Source of the DNA: Paraburkholderia bryophila
Lineage (GTDB): Bacteria > Pseudomonadota > Gammaproteobacteria > Burkholderiales > Burkholderiaceae
Length of the DNA stretch: 64,000 bases
Direction of reading: 5' to 3'
Assembly: GCF_003269035.1 (NCBI RefSeq)
Contig: NZ_QLTK01000012.1
Coordinates: 62,001 to 126,000 of the forward strand
Position numbers and translations under genes: made by a program. The notes beneath the pieces are model-generated. The model was not told the DNA's origin and searched no databases. It was given only the letters and a program-made list of their open reading frames with translations. Shown here piece after piece: positions 27,164 through 35,617 of this stretch (the first letter of the stretch is position 1; each line of letters starts with the position of its first letter).

Positions 27164-27702
27164 GCGAAATGAATTTTCTGGTGATCGACGACGATGAGGT
27201 GTTCTCCGGCATTCTCGCTCGCGGTCTGACGCGGCGCGGCTATACGGTGAGCGAAGCGCACAACGCGGACGAGGCGATCAAGCTGGCGAATCAGCAGAAA
27301 TTCAGCCAGATCACGGTAGATCTGCATCTCGGCAACGACTCCGGTCTGACGCTCGTCGCGCCGTTGCGCGATCTGCAACCCGACGCGCGCATGCTGGTGC
27401 TGACCGGCTACGCCAGTATCGCCACGGCGGTGCAGGCGGTGAAAGACGGCGCGGACAACTACCTGGCGAAGCCCGCCAACGTCGAGACGATACTGTCGGC
27501 GCTGCAAAGCGAGGCGAGCGCGCTGCAGGCGGAAGAGGCGATCGAGCATCCCACGCCGCTGTCGGTGGCGCGTCTGGAGTGGGAGCACATTCAGCGCGTG
27601 CTGGCCGAGCACGGCGGCAATATTTCGGCAACGGCGCGCGCGTTGAACATGCATCGCCGGACGTTGCAGCGCAAGCTGGCCAAGCGGCCGGTCAAACAAT
27701 AA
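27160..27702 (+). CDS. regA: RegA/PrrA-type response regulator
   Basis: Two-domain regulator of 180 aa. The receiver has D10-D11-D12, phospho-acceptor D54 (I-T-V-D-L-H-L), the T-G-Y and the K-P pair. The C-terminus is a Fis-type helix-turn-helix, G-N-I-S-A-T-A-R-A-L-N-M-H-R-R-T-L-Q-R, the layout of RegA/PrrA/ActR. It starts inside the sensor's last codons, so the pair is translationally coupled. The target genes are not visible here; in relatives they include respiratory, photosynthetic or carbon/nitrogen-fixation genes. Confidence 0.92.
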   Translation: MSEMNFLVIDDDEVFSGILARGLTRRGYTVSEAHNADEAIKLANQQKFSQITVDLHLGNDSGLTLVAPLRDLQPDARMLVLTGYASIATAVQAVKDGADNYLAKPANVETILSALQSEASALQAEEAIEHPTPLSVARLEWEHIQRVLAEHGGNISATARALNMHRRTLQRKLAKRPVKQ

Positions 27703-27747
27703 GCAGTAGCGGTAGGCGGGAACAGCTTCGCTCCCGTTTCGACGGGG

Positions 27748-27790
27748 CAAAAAAGAACGGGCTGCCTGATTAAGGGCAGCCCATTTTTTT
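27748..27790. terminator. Bidirectional terminator between regA and hslU
   Basis: GGGCTGCC (27759-27766) and GGCAGCCC (27775-27782) form an 8-bp stem with an A-rich left flank and a seven-T run at 27784-27790. It stops regA on plus and, read on minus, hslVU. Confidence 0.9.
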
Positions 27791-27857
27791 GCGATTCACG
27801 CCTGATCTACATCAAGCAATCAGCGCGCGAATTGGCCATGCGATATCGGCACAAGTA

Positions 27858-29204
27858 TCACAGCACGTAACGCGACAGATCTTCGTCTTCCGCCACTTCG
27901 TTCAGCGCGCGATCCACATACGCCGCGTCGATCTGCACCGTCTTGCCCGAGTGGTTGCCGGCCGCGAACGAGACCTCTTCCAGCAGTTTTTCGATCACCG
28001 TGTACAAGCGGCGTGCGCCGATGTTCTCGGTCTTCTCGTTCACCGAGTACGCGATTTCGGCGAGACGGCGAATGCCGTCGTCGGCGAATTCGAGGTGCAC
28101 GTCTTCCGTGGCGAGCAGCGCCTGGTATTGCTTGACGAGGCTCGCGTCCGTGGACACCAGGATCGATTCGAAGTCGTTCACCGACAGCGAGTCCAGTTCG
28201 ACGCGGATCGGGAAACGGCCCTGCAGTTCCGGAATCAGATCGCTCGGCTTGGCCAGATGAAACGCACCGTTCGCGATGAACAGAATGTGGTCGGTCTTCA
28301 CCATGCCGTACTTGGTGTTGATCGTGGTGCCTTCCACCAGCGGCAGCAGATCGCGCTGCACGCCCTGACGCGACACCTCACCGCCGCCGGCTTCGGCGCG
28401 CGACGCGATCTTGTCGATCTCGTCGAGGAACACAATGCCGTTCTGCTCGACGTTCTGCACCGCCTTGGTTTTCACCTCTTCGTCGTTCAGCATCTTGCCG
28501 GCTTCTTCGTCCGTGAGGACCTTCAGCGCTTCCTTCACCTTCAGCTTGCGACGCGTTTTCTTGCCGCCGCCAATGTTCGCGAACATGGAACGGATCTGCT
28601 CGGTCATGTCTTCCATGCCCGGCGGCCCCATGATGTCCATGGCACCTTGCGGCTGTTCGACGTCGAGCTCGATTTCCTTGTCGTCGAGCAGGCCTTCGCG
28701 CAGGCGCTTGCGGAAGGTGTGGCGCGTGGTGCTGCCTTCGTCCGCGGTGTCGACGGCGCTCGAACTCGCGCCGAAGCCCACCGGGCGCGCGCTCGGCAAG
28801 AGAATATCGAGGATGCGGTCTTCGGCCTGATCTTCGGCCTTGGTGCGCACTTTGCGCATTTCCGTTTCGCGCGTTTGCTTGACGGAGATTTCGATCAGAT
28901 CGCGCACGATGCTGTCGACGTCGCGGCCCACGTAACCGACTTCGGTGAACTTGGTCGCTTCGATCTTGATGAACGGCGCGTCGGCCAGCTTCGCCAGACG
29001 CCGCGCGATTTCGGTTTTGCCGACGCCGGTCGGTCCGATCATCAGAATGTTTTTGGGCGTGATTTCCTGGCGCAGCGGTTCTTCAACCTGCTGACGCCGC
29101 CAGCGATTACGCAGCGCCACGGCCACCGCTTTTTTCGCGCGGCCTTGACCGATGATGTGTTTGTCGAGTTCCGAGACGATCTCGGCAGGGGTCATGGTGC
29201 TCAT
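27858..29204 (-). CDS. hslU: HslU, ATPase of the HslUV protease
   Basis: AAA+ unfoldase that feeds substrates into the HslV peptidase. Walker A G-P-T-G-V-G-K-T, Walker B V-F-L-D-E-I-D-K, the variable I domain in between, and the C-terminal E-D-L-S-R-Y-V-L tail that docks into HslV are all present. 448 aa. It starts nine bases downstream of the hslV stop (a second in-frame ATG is three codons in). Expressed with hslV, often as heat-shock genes; I see no clear sigma-32 promoter. Confidence 0.97.
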   Translation of the reverse strand: MSTMTPAEIVSELDKHIIGQGRAKKAVAVALRNRWRRQQVEEPLRQEITPKNILMIGPTGVGKTEIARRLAKLADAPFIKIEATKFTEVGYVGRDVDSIVRDLIEISVKQTRETEMRKVRTKAEDQAEDRILDILLPSARPVGFGASSSAVDTADEGSTTRHTFRKRLREGLLDDKEIELDVEQPQGAMDIMGPPGMEDMTEQIRSMFANIGGGKKTRRKLKVKEALKVLTDEEAGKMLNDEEVKTKAVQNVEQNGIVFLDEIDKIASRAEAGGGEVSRQGVQRDLLPLVEGTTINTKYGMVKTDHILFIANGAFHLAKPSDLIPELQGRFPIRVELDSLSVNDFESILVSTDASLVKQYQALLATEDVHLEFADDGIRRLAEIAYSVNEKTENIGARRLYTVIEKLLEEVSFAAGNHSGKTVQIDAAYVDRALNEVAEDEDLSRYVL

Positions 29205-29213
29205 CGTAGGTCC

Positions 29214-29750
29214 TTACTCGATCGTCTCGATGACGCGGTTATGGTTCGTGTAGATGCACATGTCGCCGGCAATTTCCAACGACTTCTCCACGATTTCGCG
29301 GGGTGACATCTCGGTGTTCTGAGCCAGCGCGATCGCGGCGGCTTGTGCGTACGAGCCGCCCGAACCGATCGCGCAGATGCCGCCTTCCGGATCGAGCACG
29401 TCGCCGTTACCGGTGATGACGAGCGTGGTGGTTGCGTCCGCAGTAATCAGCATGGCTTCGAGCCGGCGCAGCATGCGGTCGGTGCGCCAGTCTTTCGCGA
29501 GTTCGACGGCCGCGCGGGTGAGATTGCCCTGATGTTTTTCCAGCTTCGCTTCGAAGCGGTCGAGCAGCGAGAACGCGTCTGCCGTGCCGCCGGCGAAGCC
29601 GACCAGCACCTTGCCGTTGTAGATGCGCCGGACCTTCTTCGCACCGCCTTTCATGACGATGTTGCCCAGTGTCACCTGGCCGTCGCCGCCGAGCGCGACC
29701 TTGTCGCCGCGCCGCACGGAGACGATCGTCGTGCCGTGAAATTGCTCCAT
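29214..29750 (-). CDS. hslV: HslV, peptidase of the HslUV protease
   Basis: Threonine peptidase that forms a double hexameric ring. The mature catalytic Thr is at position 7, after the M-E-Q-F-H-G propeptide (T-T-I-V-S-V-R-R-G follows). ATG 29750 gives 178 aa, the normal length; the frame is open further upstream without homology. First gene of hslVU. Confidence 0.96.
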   Translation of the reverse strand: MEQFHGTTIVSVRRGDKVALGGDGQVTLGNIVMKGGAKKVRRIYNGKVLVGFAGGTADAFSLLDRFEAKLEKHQGNLTRAAVELAKDWRTDRMLRRLEAMLITADATTTLVITGNGDVLDPEGGICAIGSGGSYAQAAAIALAQNTEMSPREIVEKSLEIAGDMCIYTNHNRVIETIE

Positions 29751-29990
29751 ATGCGTTCCTCTTTGCAAAACGGGTAGGACGCGGCAGCACGATGCACCAC
29801 CGCATGAATCCTGAAAGCGGACGGCGCGCGGCGCTCGGATCAACCGGCCTGGCGCGCGCTCGTGCAGCGCATGTTTAGTTTATTTTAGGGCGTACGCGGT
29901 CATATCAAGAGCCGGCAAAAGGCATAGGACAAAAAACGGTGTGTCGGCGCAAGGCCGGGCTGACAGTGAACGCATGAAAGCGTCGCACAA

Positions 29991-30021
29991 AAGAAAAAAG
30001 GCGCACGGATCACCGTGCGCC
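29991..30021 (-). terminator. Rho-independent terminator after dksA
   Basis: Read on minus, GGCGCACGG faces CCGTGCGCC across a four-base loop, followed by TTTTTTCTTTT. It lies about 50 bases after the dksA stop and separates dksA from hslVU. Confidence 0.9.
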
Positions 30022-30073
30022 TCTCGACGAAGCAGCGTTTGAGGGCGCGGAGCCGAAGCCGCGCCGCAGGCGT

Positions 30074-30493
30074 TCAGTCGCCGAACAGCTTCTGGCGCAG
30101 TTCGCGGCGTTCCTGCGCTTCGAGCGACAGGGTGGCCGTGGGCCGTGCGAGCAGACGCGGAATGCCGATCGGCTCGCCGGTTTCTTCGCACCAGCCGTAG
30201 TCGCCCGAATCGATACGCGCGATCGATTGCTGCACCTTCTTCAGCAGCTTGCGTTCGCGGTCGCGCGTGCGCAGTTCGAGCGCATGCTCTTCCTCGATCG
30301 TGGCGCGGTCGGCCGGGTCCGGCACGATTACCGTTTCGCGCAGGTTCTCGGTCGTCTGGCCGGCATTGCGGAGAATGTCCGCTTGCAACTGTTCGAGCTT
30401 GTTCTTGAAGAAAGCGAGCTGATCCTCGTTCATGTAATCCTTGTCGCTCATCTTCAGGATTTCGGCTTCGGTCAAGAGTCGTTTCGTCGTCAT
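30074..30493 (-). CDS. dksA: RNA polymerase-binding transcription factor DksA (cysteine-poor)
   Basis: Secondary-channel regulator that acts with ppGpp in the stringent response. 139 aa from the ATG at 30493. The coiled-coil tip D59-P-A-D62-R-A64 keeps the functional D-x-x-D-x-A. The four-Cys zinc finger of E. coli DksA is reduced to C102; the other three positions read T105, S123 and A126, so zinc is unlikely to be bound in the classical way. Similar cysteine-poor DksA proteins are, to my knowledge, common in alpha- and betaproteobacteria. A COG0523 metallochaperone-type gene lies upstream beyond a 695-base gap. Confidence 0.93.
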   Translation of the reverse strand: MTTKRLLTEAEILKMSDKDYMNEDQLAFFKNKLEQLQADILRNAGQTTENLRETVIVPDPADRATIEEEHALELRTRDRERKLLKKVQQSIARIDSGDYGWCEETGEPIGIPRLLARPTATLSLEAQERRELRQKLFGD

Positions 30494-31188
30494 CTGGCTT
30501 ACTTCTTCAATGTGAGGCAAAACTCTTACATAGTGCCCGCACTTTCGTATTGCCCGCAAAGGCGCCTTGAAGACGCTGAGCGCAGGGCAGGCACGGACGA
30601 TGGACTGTCGTGACGCCGAAGCGCCTGGCGCCCACACGCCGGGCGTCGCAGCGCCTATGCGGGGCCGAACTCCTCTGGAAACCGATTCTCAAATGCTCCT
30701 GAGGTATTGCTTGCCGGCAGCGCGCCTGTTCAGGCGCTGCCAGCCGGCATTGTCGGCGTGATTCCGGACAAGATTTTCCGGCGCCGTTTCAGGCCCGGCG
30801 CGGGATACGCGCTGACCGGGCAATTCGTTGTCATTCTCCAGTGGGCACGTATTGTAACTGAATCACAATCCGGCACCGCATCTCGCGAAAATCCCCGGCG
30901 GCGCGCCGATATCCCGAAAATATAACGCGCGCCAGACCAAAAAGCGATGGTCGTGCACGCTTTAATACAGCAGGGTTTTCACGCGCTTTTCACACGCGCG
31001 ACATTTCAGCGGGCTTTCGGTCGCCATCTGCTCGTATTCAGCAGAGGATTGCCGCGCCGGGCGTCATGCAGCACGCGTATTTAGGAGCCCAATAGCACGG
31101 CGCGTGCCGCGTCCACGGTGTCGTGCGCGCCATAGCGCACCGCAGCGTCGCCGAGGCGCGGGCGTTACCCGGTGCCCTCGGCAGGGCG
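30494..31188. other. Gap of 695 bases between dksA and COG0523 GTPase
   Basis: No protein-coding gene is convincing here. A candidate plus-strand promoter is TTGTCA (30828-30833) with TATTGT (30850-30855), 16-base spacer, followed by AT-richer sequence and a weak hairpin CGCGC/GCGCG near 30978-30998. It could drive a small RNA, but there is no clear terminator. The minus-strand promoter of dksA should lie in the right-hand neighbourhood of 30494; I do not see a strong match. No Zur-like palindrome was recognised. Confidence 0.3.
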
Positions 31189-32289
31189 TTACACGAGGCA
31201 GGCGTCCAGTCCGTCGGTGATCAGGTCTTGCGGCAGTTCGATGCCGATAAACACCATCTTGTTGGTCTTTTTCTCGATCGGCTGCCATTTCGCGGCCAGA
31301 TCGCTGCCCATCATCTGATGCACGCCCTGGAACACGACTTTACGGTCGACGCCCTTCATATACAGCACGCCCTTGTAGCGCAGCAGGCGTTCGCCATAGA
31401 TCTGCAGGATGCCGCCGAGGAAGTCTTCCAGCTTGTTCGGATCGAACGGGCGATCGTTGCGGTAGACGAACGACTTGATCTTGTCGTCGTGGTGCGCATG
31501 GTGGTGATGCGCGTGATCGTGGCCTTCGTGATCGCACTTGCCGTGGTCGTGATCGCAGTCGGCATGATCGTGATCGTCGTGGGCGTGCGTGTGACCGTGC
31601 TCGTCGTGCGCGTGAGCGTGGCTGTGCGCGTGTTCGTCTTCGGCGAGGAAGTCCGGGTCGATTTCGAGCTTCGAATTCAGGTTGAAGCCGCGCAGGTCGA
31701 AGATTTCCTTGATGTCCGCTTCGCCGAAATTGACGACCTTGATGGCTGCTTTCGGGTTCATGTGCAGCAGACGGTGGCGCAGCGCGTCCACGTGCTGTTC
31801 GTCGACGAGGTCGGCCTTGGTGATGAACAGGCGATCGGCGAAACCGACCTGGCGCTGCACCACTTCGTGCTCGTCCAGCTGGTGGTTCGCGTGCTTGGCG
31901 TCGACCAGCGTGATGATCGCGTCGAGCAGGAATTCGTCGGCGATCTGGTTGTCCATGAAGAAGGTTTGCGCGACCGGGCCCGGATTCGCGAGACCGGTGG
32001 TTTCAATCACCACGCGGTCGAAGTCGAACTCGCCCGCCTGCTTCTTCGCGGCCAGATCGCCCAGCACGCGCGCGAGGTCGCCGCGGATCGTGCAGCAGAT
32101 GCAGCCGTTGCTCATCTGGATGATCTGCTCGGTCGTGTCCTGCACGAGAATTTCGTTGTCGATGTTCTCTTCGCCGAACTCGTTCTCGATCACGGCGATC
32201 TTCATGCCGTGCTTTTCGTTCAGGATGCGCTTGAGCAGGGTGGTTTTGCCGCTGCCGAGAAAGCCGGTGAGGATAGTGACTGGGATCAT
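31189..32289 (-). CDS. COG0523 (CobW/G3E) GTPase with His-rich metal loop
   Basis: P-loop GTPase of the CobW/YjiA/ZNG1 family, acting as a metal chaperone, most often for zinc. Residues 9-17 are the Walker A G-F-L-G-S-G-K-T-T; the family's C-x-C-C motif is C63-I-C-C66; Walker B is E-T-T-G-L. Residues about 219-268 form a His/Asp-rich segment (over 20 His) that should bind divalent metal. ATG 32289 (M-I-P-V-T-I) gives 366 aa. The target metalloprotein is unknown; neighbours are dksA and an rRNA methyltransferase. Confidence 0.9.
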   Translation of the reverse strand: MIPVTILTGFLGSGKTTLLKRILNEKHGMKIAVIENEFGEENIDNEILVQDTTEQIIQMSNGCICCTIRGDLARVLGDLAAKKQAGEFDFDRVVIETTGLANPGPVAQTFFMDNQIADEFLLDAIITLVDAKHANHQLDEHEVVQRQVGFADRLFITKADLVDEQHVDALRHRLLHMNPKAAIKVVNFGEADIKEIFDLRGFNLNSKLEIDPDFLAEDEHAHSHAHAHDEHGHTHAHDDHDHADCDHDHGKCDHEGHDHAHHHHAHHDDKIKSFVYRNDRPFDPNKLEDFLGGILQIYGERLLRYKGVLYMKGVDRKVVFQGVHQMMGSDLAAKWQPIEKKTNKMVFIGIELPQDLITDGLDACLV

Positions 32290-32514
32290 GAGGGTCGCCT
32301 GTATCTGGTTGTGCGTGAAACTTGCGGAATCTGAGCGTGGGCCGGGAACTGTGGTCCGTGAACTATGAAGCGGGGCGCGCAAGCCGGTGGCGCGCAGCCC
32401 TGCCTGACCGGTTATTGAAACATATCTGTCAAGCCGGCGCAGGCAGGCGCTTTCGGGCTCGTTCCTCGAACGCCGCGCTGCCGACGCGCGAAATAACCCT
32501 GAAGCTATGGGCGA

Positions 32515-33717
32515 TCAGGCGATTTGCAACAGCAGGCCCTTCAGGTATTCACCTTCCGGGAACGCGGTGAGCAGCGGATGATCCACGCCGGCGCCGAGCC
32601 GCTTGAGAATCCGTGCGTCGACCCGCGCGTCGGCGGCCGCACTGGAGACGATCTTCTGGAACAGCTCCGAGTCGATCGCGCCGGAGCACGAGTAGGTGAA
32701 CAGCAGGCCGCCCGGCCGCAGCAGTTTCAAGCCGGTCAGATTGATGTCCTTGTAAGCGCGCGACGCGCGGTCCACGTGTTCTTTCGACGGCGCGAACTTC
32801 GGCGGATCGAGCACGACCAGGTCGAAGCGCTCGCCTTCGTCGTACAGACGACGCAGCGTCTTGAAGGCGTCGGCGTCGAGCCACGTTGCGCGTTCGGCGT
32901 CGAAGCCGTTGGCCGCGACGTTCTGCTGCGCGATCGCCAGCGCGTCGCCGGACGAATCGATCGACACCACTCGTTTGGCGCCGCCCTTCAGCGCCGCCAG
33001 CGAGAAACCGCCGGTGTAGCAGAAGCAGTTCAGCACCTCGCGATCCTGCGCGAGGTGCTGCACCAGCAGGCGATTGTCGCGCTGATCGACATAGAAGCCG
33101 GTCTTGTGGCCGTTGCGCACGTCGACGTGATAGCGCACGCCGTTTTCGCTCGCGATCAACGCGTCCGACGGTGCTTCGCCCGCCAGCACGCCGGTGATCT
33201 GTTCGAGTCCTTCTTTCTGGCGGATCGACACGTCCGAGCGTTCGTAGACGTTCGGGCAGCCGGTCGCCTCAGCCAGCGCGGCGACGATCGCGTCCTTCCA
33301 CGCCTCGACGCCCGCGGCCATGAACTGGCAGACCAACTGGCTGCGCTGGCCTTCGTCCTCGGCGACGTAGTGGTCGACGATCAGGCCGGGCAGGCCGTCC
33401 GCTTCGCCGAAAATCAGCCGCACCGCGCCGGTGTCGTGCACCATGGTTTGCCGATGCGCGAGCGCGCGCTGCACGCGGCGCTTGAAGAACGCGTGATCGA
33501 TCGGCTCGCTTTCGTCGAAGCTCCACACCCGCGCGCGGATCTGCGAATGCGGGCTGTAGGCGGCGCGTGCGAGGAAGCGGCCGTCGTGCGCGCGCACCAG
33601 CACGGTGACGCCGGGCGCGGGATTGCCGTCGACGCGATCGATCGCGTTGGCATAAACCCACGGATGGCGGCGCAGCAGCGACTTTTCTTTCGACGGTTTG
33701 AGCGTAACGATATTCAT
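32515..33717 (-). CDS. Class I SAM-dependent rRNA methyltransferase (RlmI-type)
   Basis: PUA plus Rossmann-fold methyltransferase of 400 aa, matching RlmI, which makes m5C1962 in 23S rRNA. The N-terminal PUA region includes R-R-H-P-W-V-Y; the SAM motif is V-L-N-C-F-C-Y-T-G-G-F-S; the catalytic region includes L-D-P-P-K-F-A-P-S and the T-Y-S-C-S-G loop with the nucleophilic Cys. It is on the same strand as xerC and separated from it by 91 bases. Confidence 0.9.
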   Translation of the reverse strand: MNIVTLKPSKEKSLLRRHPWVYANAIDRVDGNPAPGVTVLVRAHDGRFLARAAYSPHSQIRARVWSFDESEPIDHAFFKRRVQRALAHRQTMVHDTGAVRLIFGEADGLPGLIVDHYVAEDEGQRSQLVCQFMAAGVEAWKDAIVAALAEATGCPNVYERSDVSIRQKEGLEQITGVLAGEAPSDALIASENGVRYHVDVRNGHKTGFYVDQRDNRLLVQHLAQDREVLNCFCYTGGFSLAALKGGAKRVVSIDSSGDALAIAQQNVAANGFDAERATWLDADAFKTLRRLYDEGERFDLVVLDPPKFAPSKEHVDRASRAYKDINLTGLKLLRPGGLLFTYSCSGAIDSELFQKIVSSAAADARVDARILKRLGAGVDHPLLTAFPEGEYLKGLLLQIA

Positions 33718-33808
33718 CAGGGTGTCAGCAGTGCATTAAGCCGCGCGGCAAAACGCACGCGGCGAGTGAAGCGAAACCGGAGACTGTCAACCGCTACGGC
33801 GAGCGGAA

Positions 33809-34732
33809 TCAGTCGCGTTTTTTGGCGCGCGGATGCGCCTTGTCGTAGACGTGCGCGAGATGCTGGAAATCGAGCGCGGTATAGACCTGTGTGGCGGTGA
33901 TGCTGGCATGGCCGAGCAGTTCCTGCACCGCGCGCAGATCGCCGCTCGACTGCAACACATGCGTGGCGAACGAATGCCGCAACACGTGCGGATGCACGTT
34001 GGCGGGAATGCCGGCGGCGAGCGCCGCGCGTTTCACGCGCTCGCGCGTCACGTTCGGCGACAGCCGGTTGCCGCGCGCCGACAGAAACAGCGGATGCGGG
34101 TCGTGCTTCACCATCTGGTCGCGCACGGCTAGCCACGCGTTCAACGCCGCCAGCGCCTTGCTGCCGACCGGCACGATGCGGCGCCGGTTGCCCTTGCCGA
34201 GCACTTCGACTTCGGCGGCATCCAGCTTGAGCCAGCCGGCGGAGCGGTAACCGTCGGCATCGGCGAAGCGGGCGTCGAGGCCCACCAGTTCCGACAGCCG
34301 CAGACCCGACGAGTAGAACAGTTCGAGCATCGCATGATCGCGCAAGCCTTCGAGCGAGGCGGGCGGCGGGCTTTCCATCAGGCGCGTGGCGTCGTCGACG
34401 GATAGCGCTTTGGGCAGCGTTTTTGGCTGCTTCGGCGCACGCACGGTCGCGACCGGGTTGGCCGGCAGATCGACGCGGCCGGCGAGCCAGCGGTAAAACG
34501 CACGCCATGCCGACAGGCGGTGACTGATCGAGCGCGCCGTCAGGCCGCCCGCATGGGCGCGGGAAACGGCGCCGCGAATATCCACCGCGGTCAGGCTTTG
34601 CAGCGGCCGGCCCTTGGCCAGCGACCGGAGTTCGTCGAGTTCGTGGGTGTAGCCGCGCAGTGTGTGCGCCGACAGCCGCCGCTCATGTTCGAGATTCGAC
34701 AGATAGGCGGCGATCGGGTCGGCTTCGGTCAC
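33809..34732 (-). CDS. xerC: Tyrosine recombinase XerC
   Basis: Site-specific recombinase that with XerD resolves chromosome dimers at dif. The catalytic set is complete: Arg in S-S-G-L-R-L-S-E, Lys in G-K-G-N, H-x-L-R in H-V-L-R-H-S-F-A, His in L-G-H-A-S, and the nucleophile Tyr in T-Q-V-Y-T-A-L. 307 aa, with an N-terminal SAM-like core-binding domain. Its place after dapF and DUF484 is the conserved dapF-yigA-xerC neighbourhood, so this is the housekeeping enzyme and not a mobile integrase. Confidence 0.96.
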   Translation of the reverse strand: MTEADPIAAYLSNLEHERRLSAHTLRGYTHELDELRSLAKGRPLQSLTAVDIRGAVSRAHAGGLTARSISHRLSAWRAFYRWLAGRVDLPANPVATVRAPKQPKTLPKALSVDDATRLMESPPPASLEGLRDHAMLELFYSSGLRLSELVGLDARFADADGYRSAGWLKLDAAEVEVLGKGNRRRIVPVGSKALAALNAWLAVRDQMVKHDPHPLFLSARGNRLSPNVTRERVKRAALAAGIPANVHPHVLRHSFATHVLQSSGDLRAVQELLGHASITATQVYTALDFQHLAHVYDKAHPRAKKRD

Positions 34733-34826
34733 GATAGGTTTTTAGTGGCGTTTAGCGACGTTTAGCGGCGTCTAGCGGCTGGGACGGCGGCTGGGACGGC
34801 GGCTGCGGAGGTTGCACGATCGGCGC

Positions 34827-35558
34827 TCAGCGCGGCAGCAGACGGCTCAGCGCGGCGCTGGCCAGCGCGCCGATCTGCGTCAGGAAATCGGTCGCCATGC
34901 CGTCGTGGAAGCGGCGCGCGTCGGCGGAGCCCATCACCAGCAGGCCGAAGGTCGGTGCTCCTTCCTTGCCTTCGGGGTCGCGCAACGCGAGCAGCGCGAT
35001 CGATTCGGTGACGTGCGCGGCTTCGGACGGCGCTGCGCCGGCAGCGCTTTCGTCTGGCGCGGCAGGCGACGAATTCGCGGACGGCACCAGCCACTGCGCC
35101 GCCTCGAAGCCGGTGTTCGCGCCGCAATACGGCGTGGTCAGACTATTGGCGAAAATTCGCACTTCTTCACCGACGTGGCGCGCGAAGTCGGCTTGCGCAT
35201 AAGGCTCGGCCACGTCCCACACGCGCAGCGCGGCTTGTGGCACGTCGAAGATATCGCGCAAACCGCTGGCGATCGTGCGCGGCAACGCGTACGGATCACG
35301 TTCAGCCATCACGCGGATGGTCCAGCGGTTGAATTTCGACGCGATGCTGTCGTTCTCGTGGCCGTAGCGCAGCAGCTCGGCGAGGCGGCGTTCGAGATGC
35401 TTGTTCTTGTCGCGCAGCATTTCCATCTGCCGTTCCTGCAGCGATACCGCGGCTTTGCCGTGCGGGTTCGCGAGCCGGATGGTCGCGAGTGTCTCCGCGT
35501 GGTCGGCGAAGAATTCGGGGTTGGCGAGCAGATATTCGGCGACTTCGCGATCGTTCAT
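34827..35558 (-). CDS. DUF484 family protein (YigA-like)
   Basis: A 243-residue cytosolic protein with the DUF484 signature (V-A-E-Y-L-L-A-N-P-E-F-F) and a GAF-like C-terminal region; the middle carries a short Ala/Pro/Ser-rich insert. ATG 35558 (M-N-D-R-E-V) fits the family start. It sits between dapF and xerC as yigA does in E. coli. Function is unknown; the link to xerC is only positional. Confidence 0.86.
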   Translation of the reverse strand: MNDREVAEYLLANPEFFADHAETLATIRLANPHGKAAVSLQERQMEMLRDKNKHLERRLAELLRYGHENDSIASKFNRWTIRVMAERDPYALPRTIASGLRDIFDVPQAALRVWDVAEPYAQADFARHVGEEVRIFANSLTTPYCGANTGFEAAQWLVPSANSSPAAPDESAAGAAPSEAAHVTESIALLALRDPEGKEGAPTFGLLVMGSADARRFHDGMATDFLTQIGALASAALSRLLPR

Positions 35559-35617
35559 GGTTTCGGCTAAAGGACTACGGGGCGACGCCTTGAGGCGGCG
35601 CATCGTTCAATATGGGT

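Noticed and set aside
33809..34732. Integrase of a mobile element
   Set aside because: Position between DUF484/dapF and housekeeping genes marks it as chromosomal XerC; no attachment repeats or phage genes are nearby.
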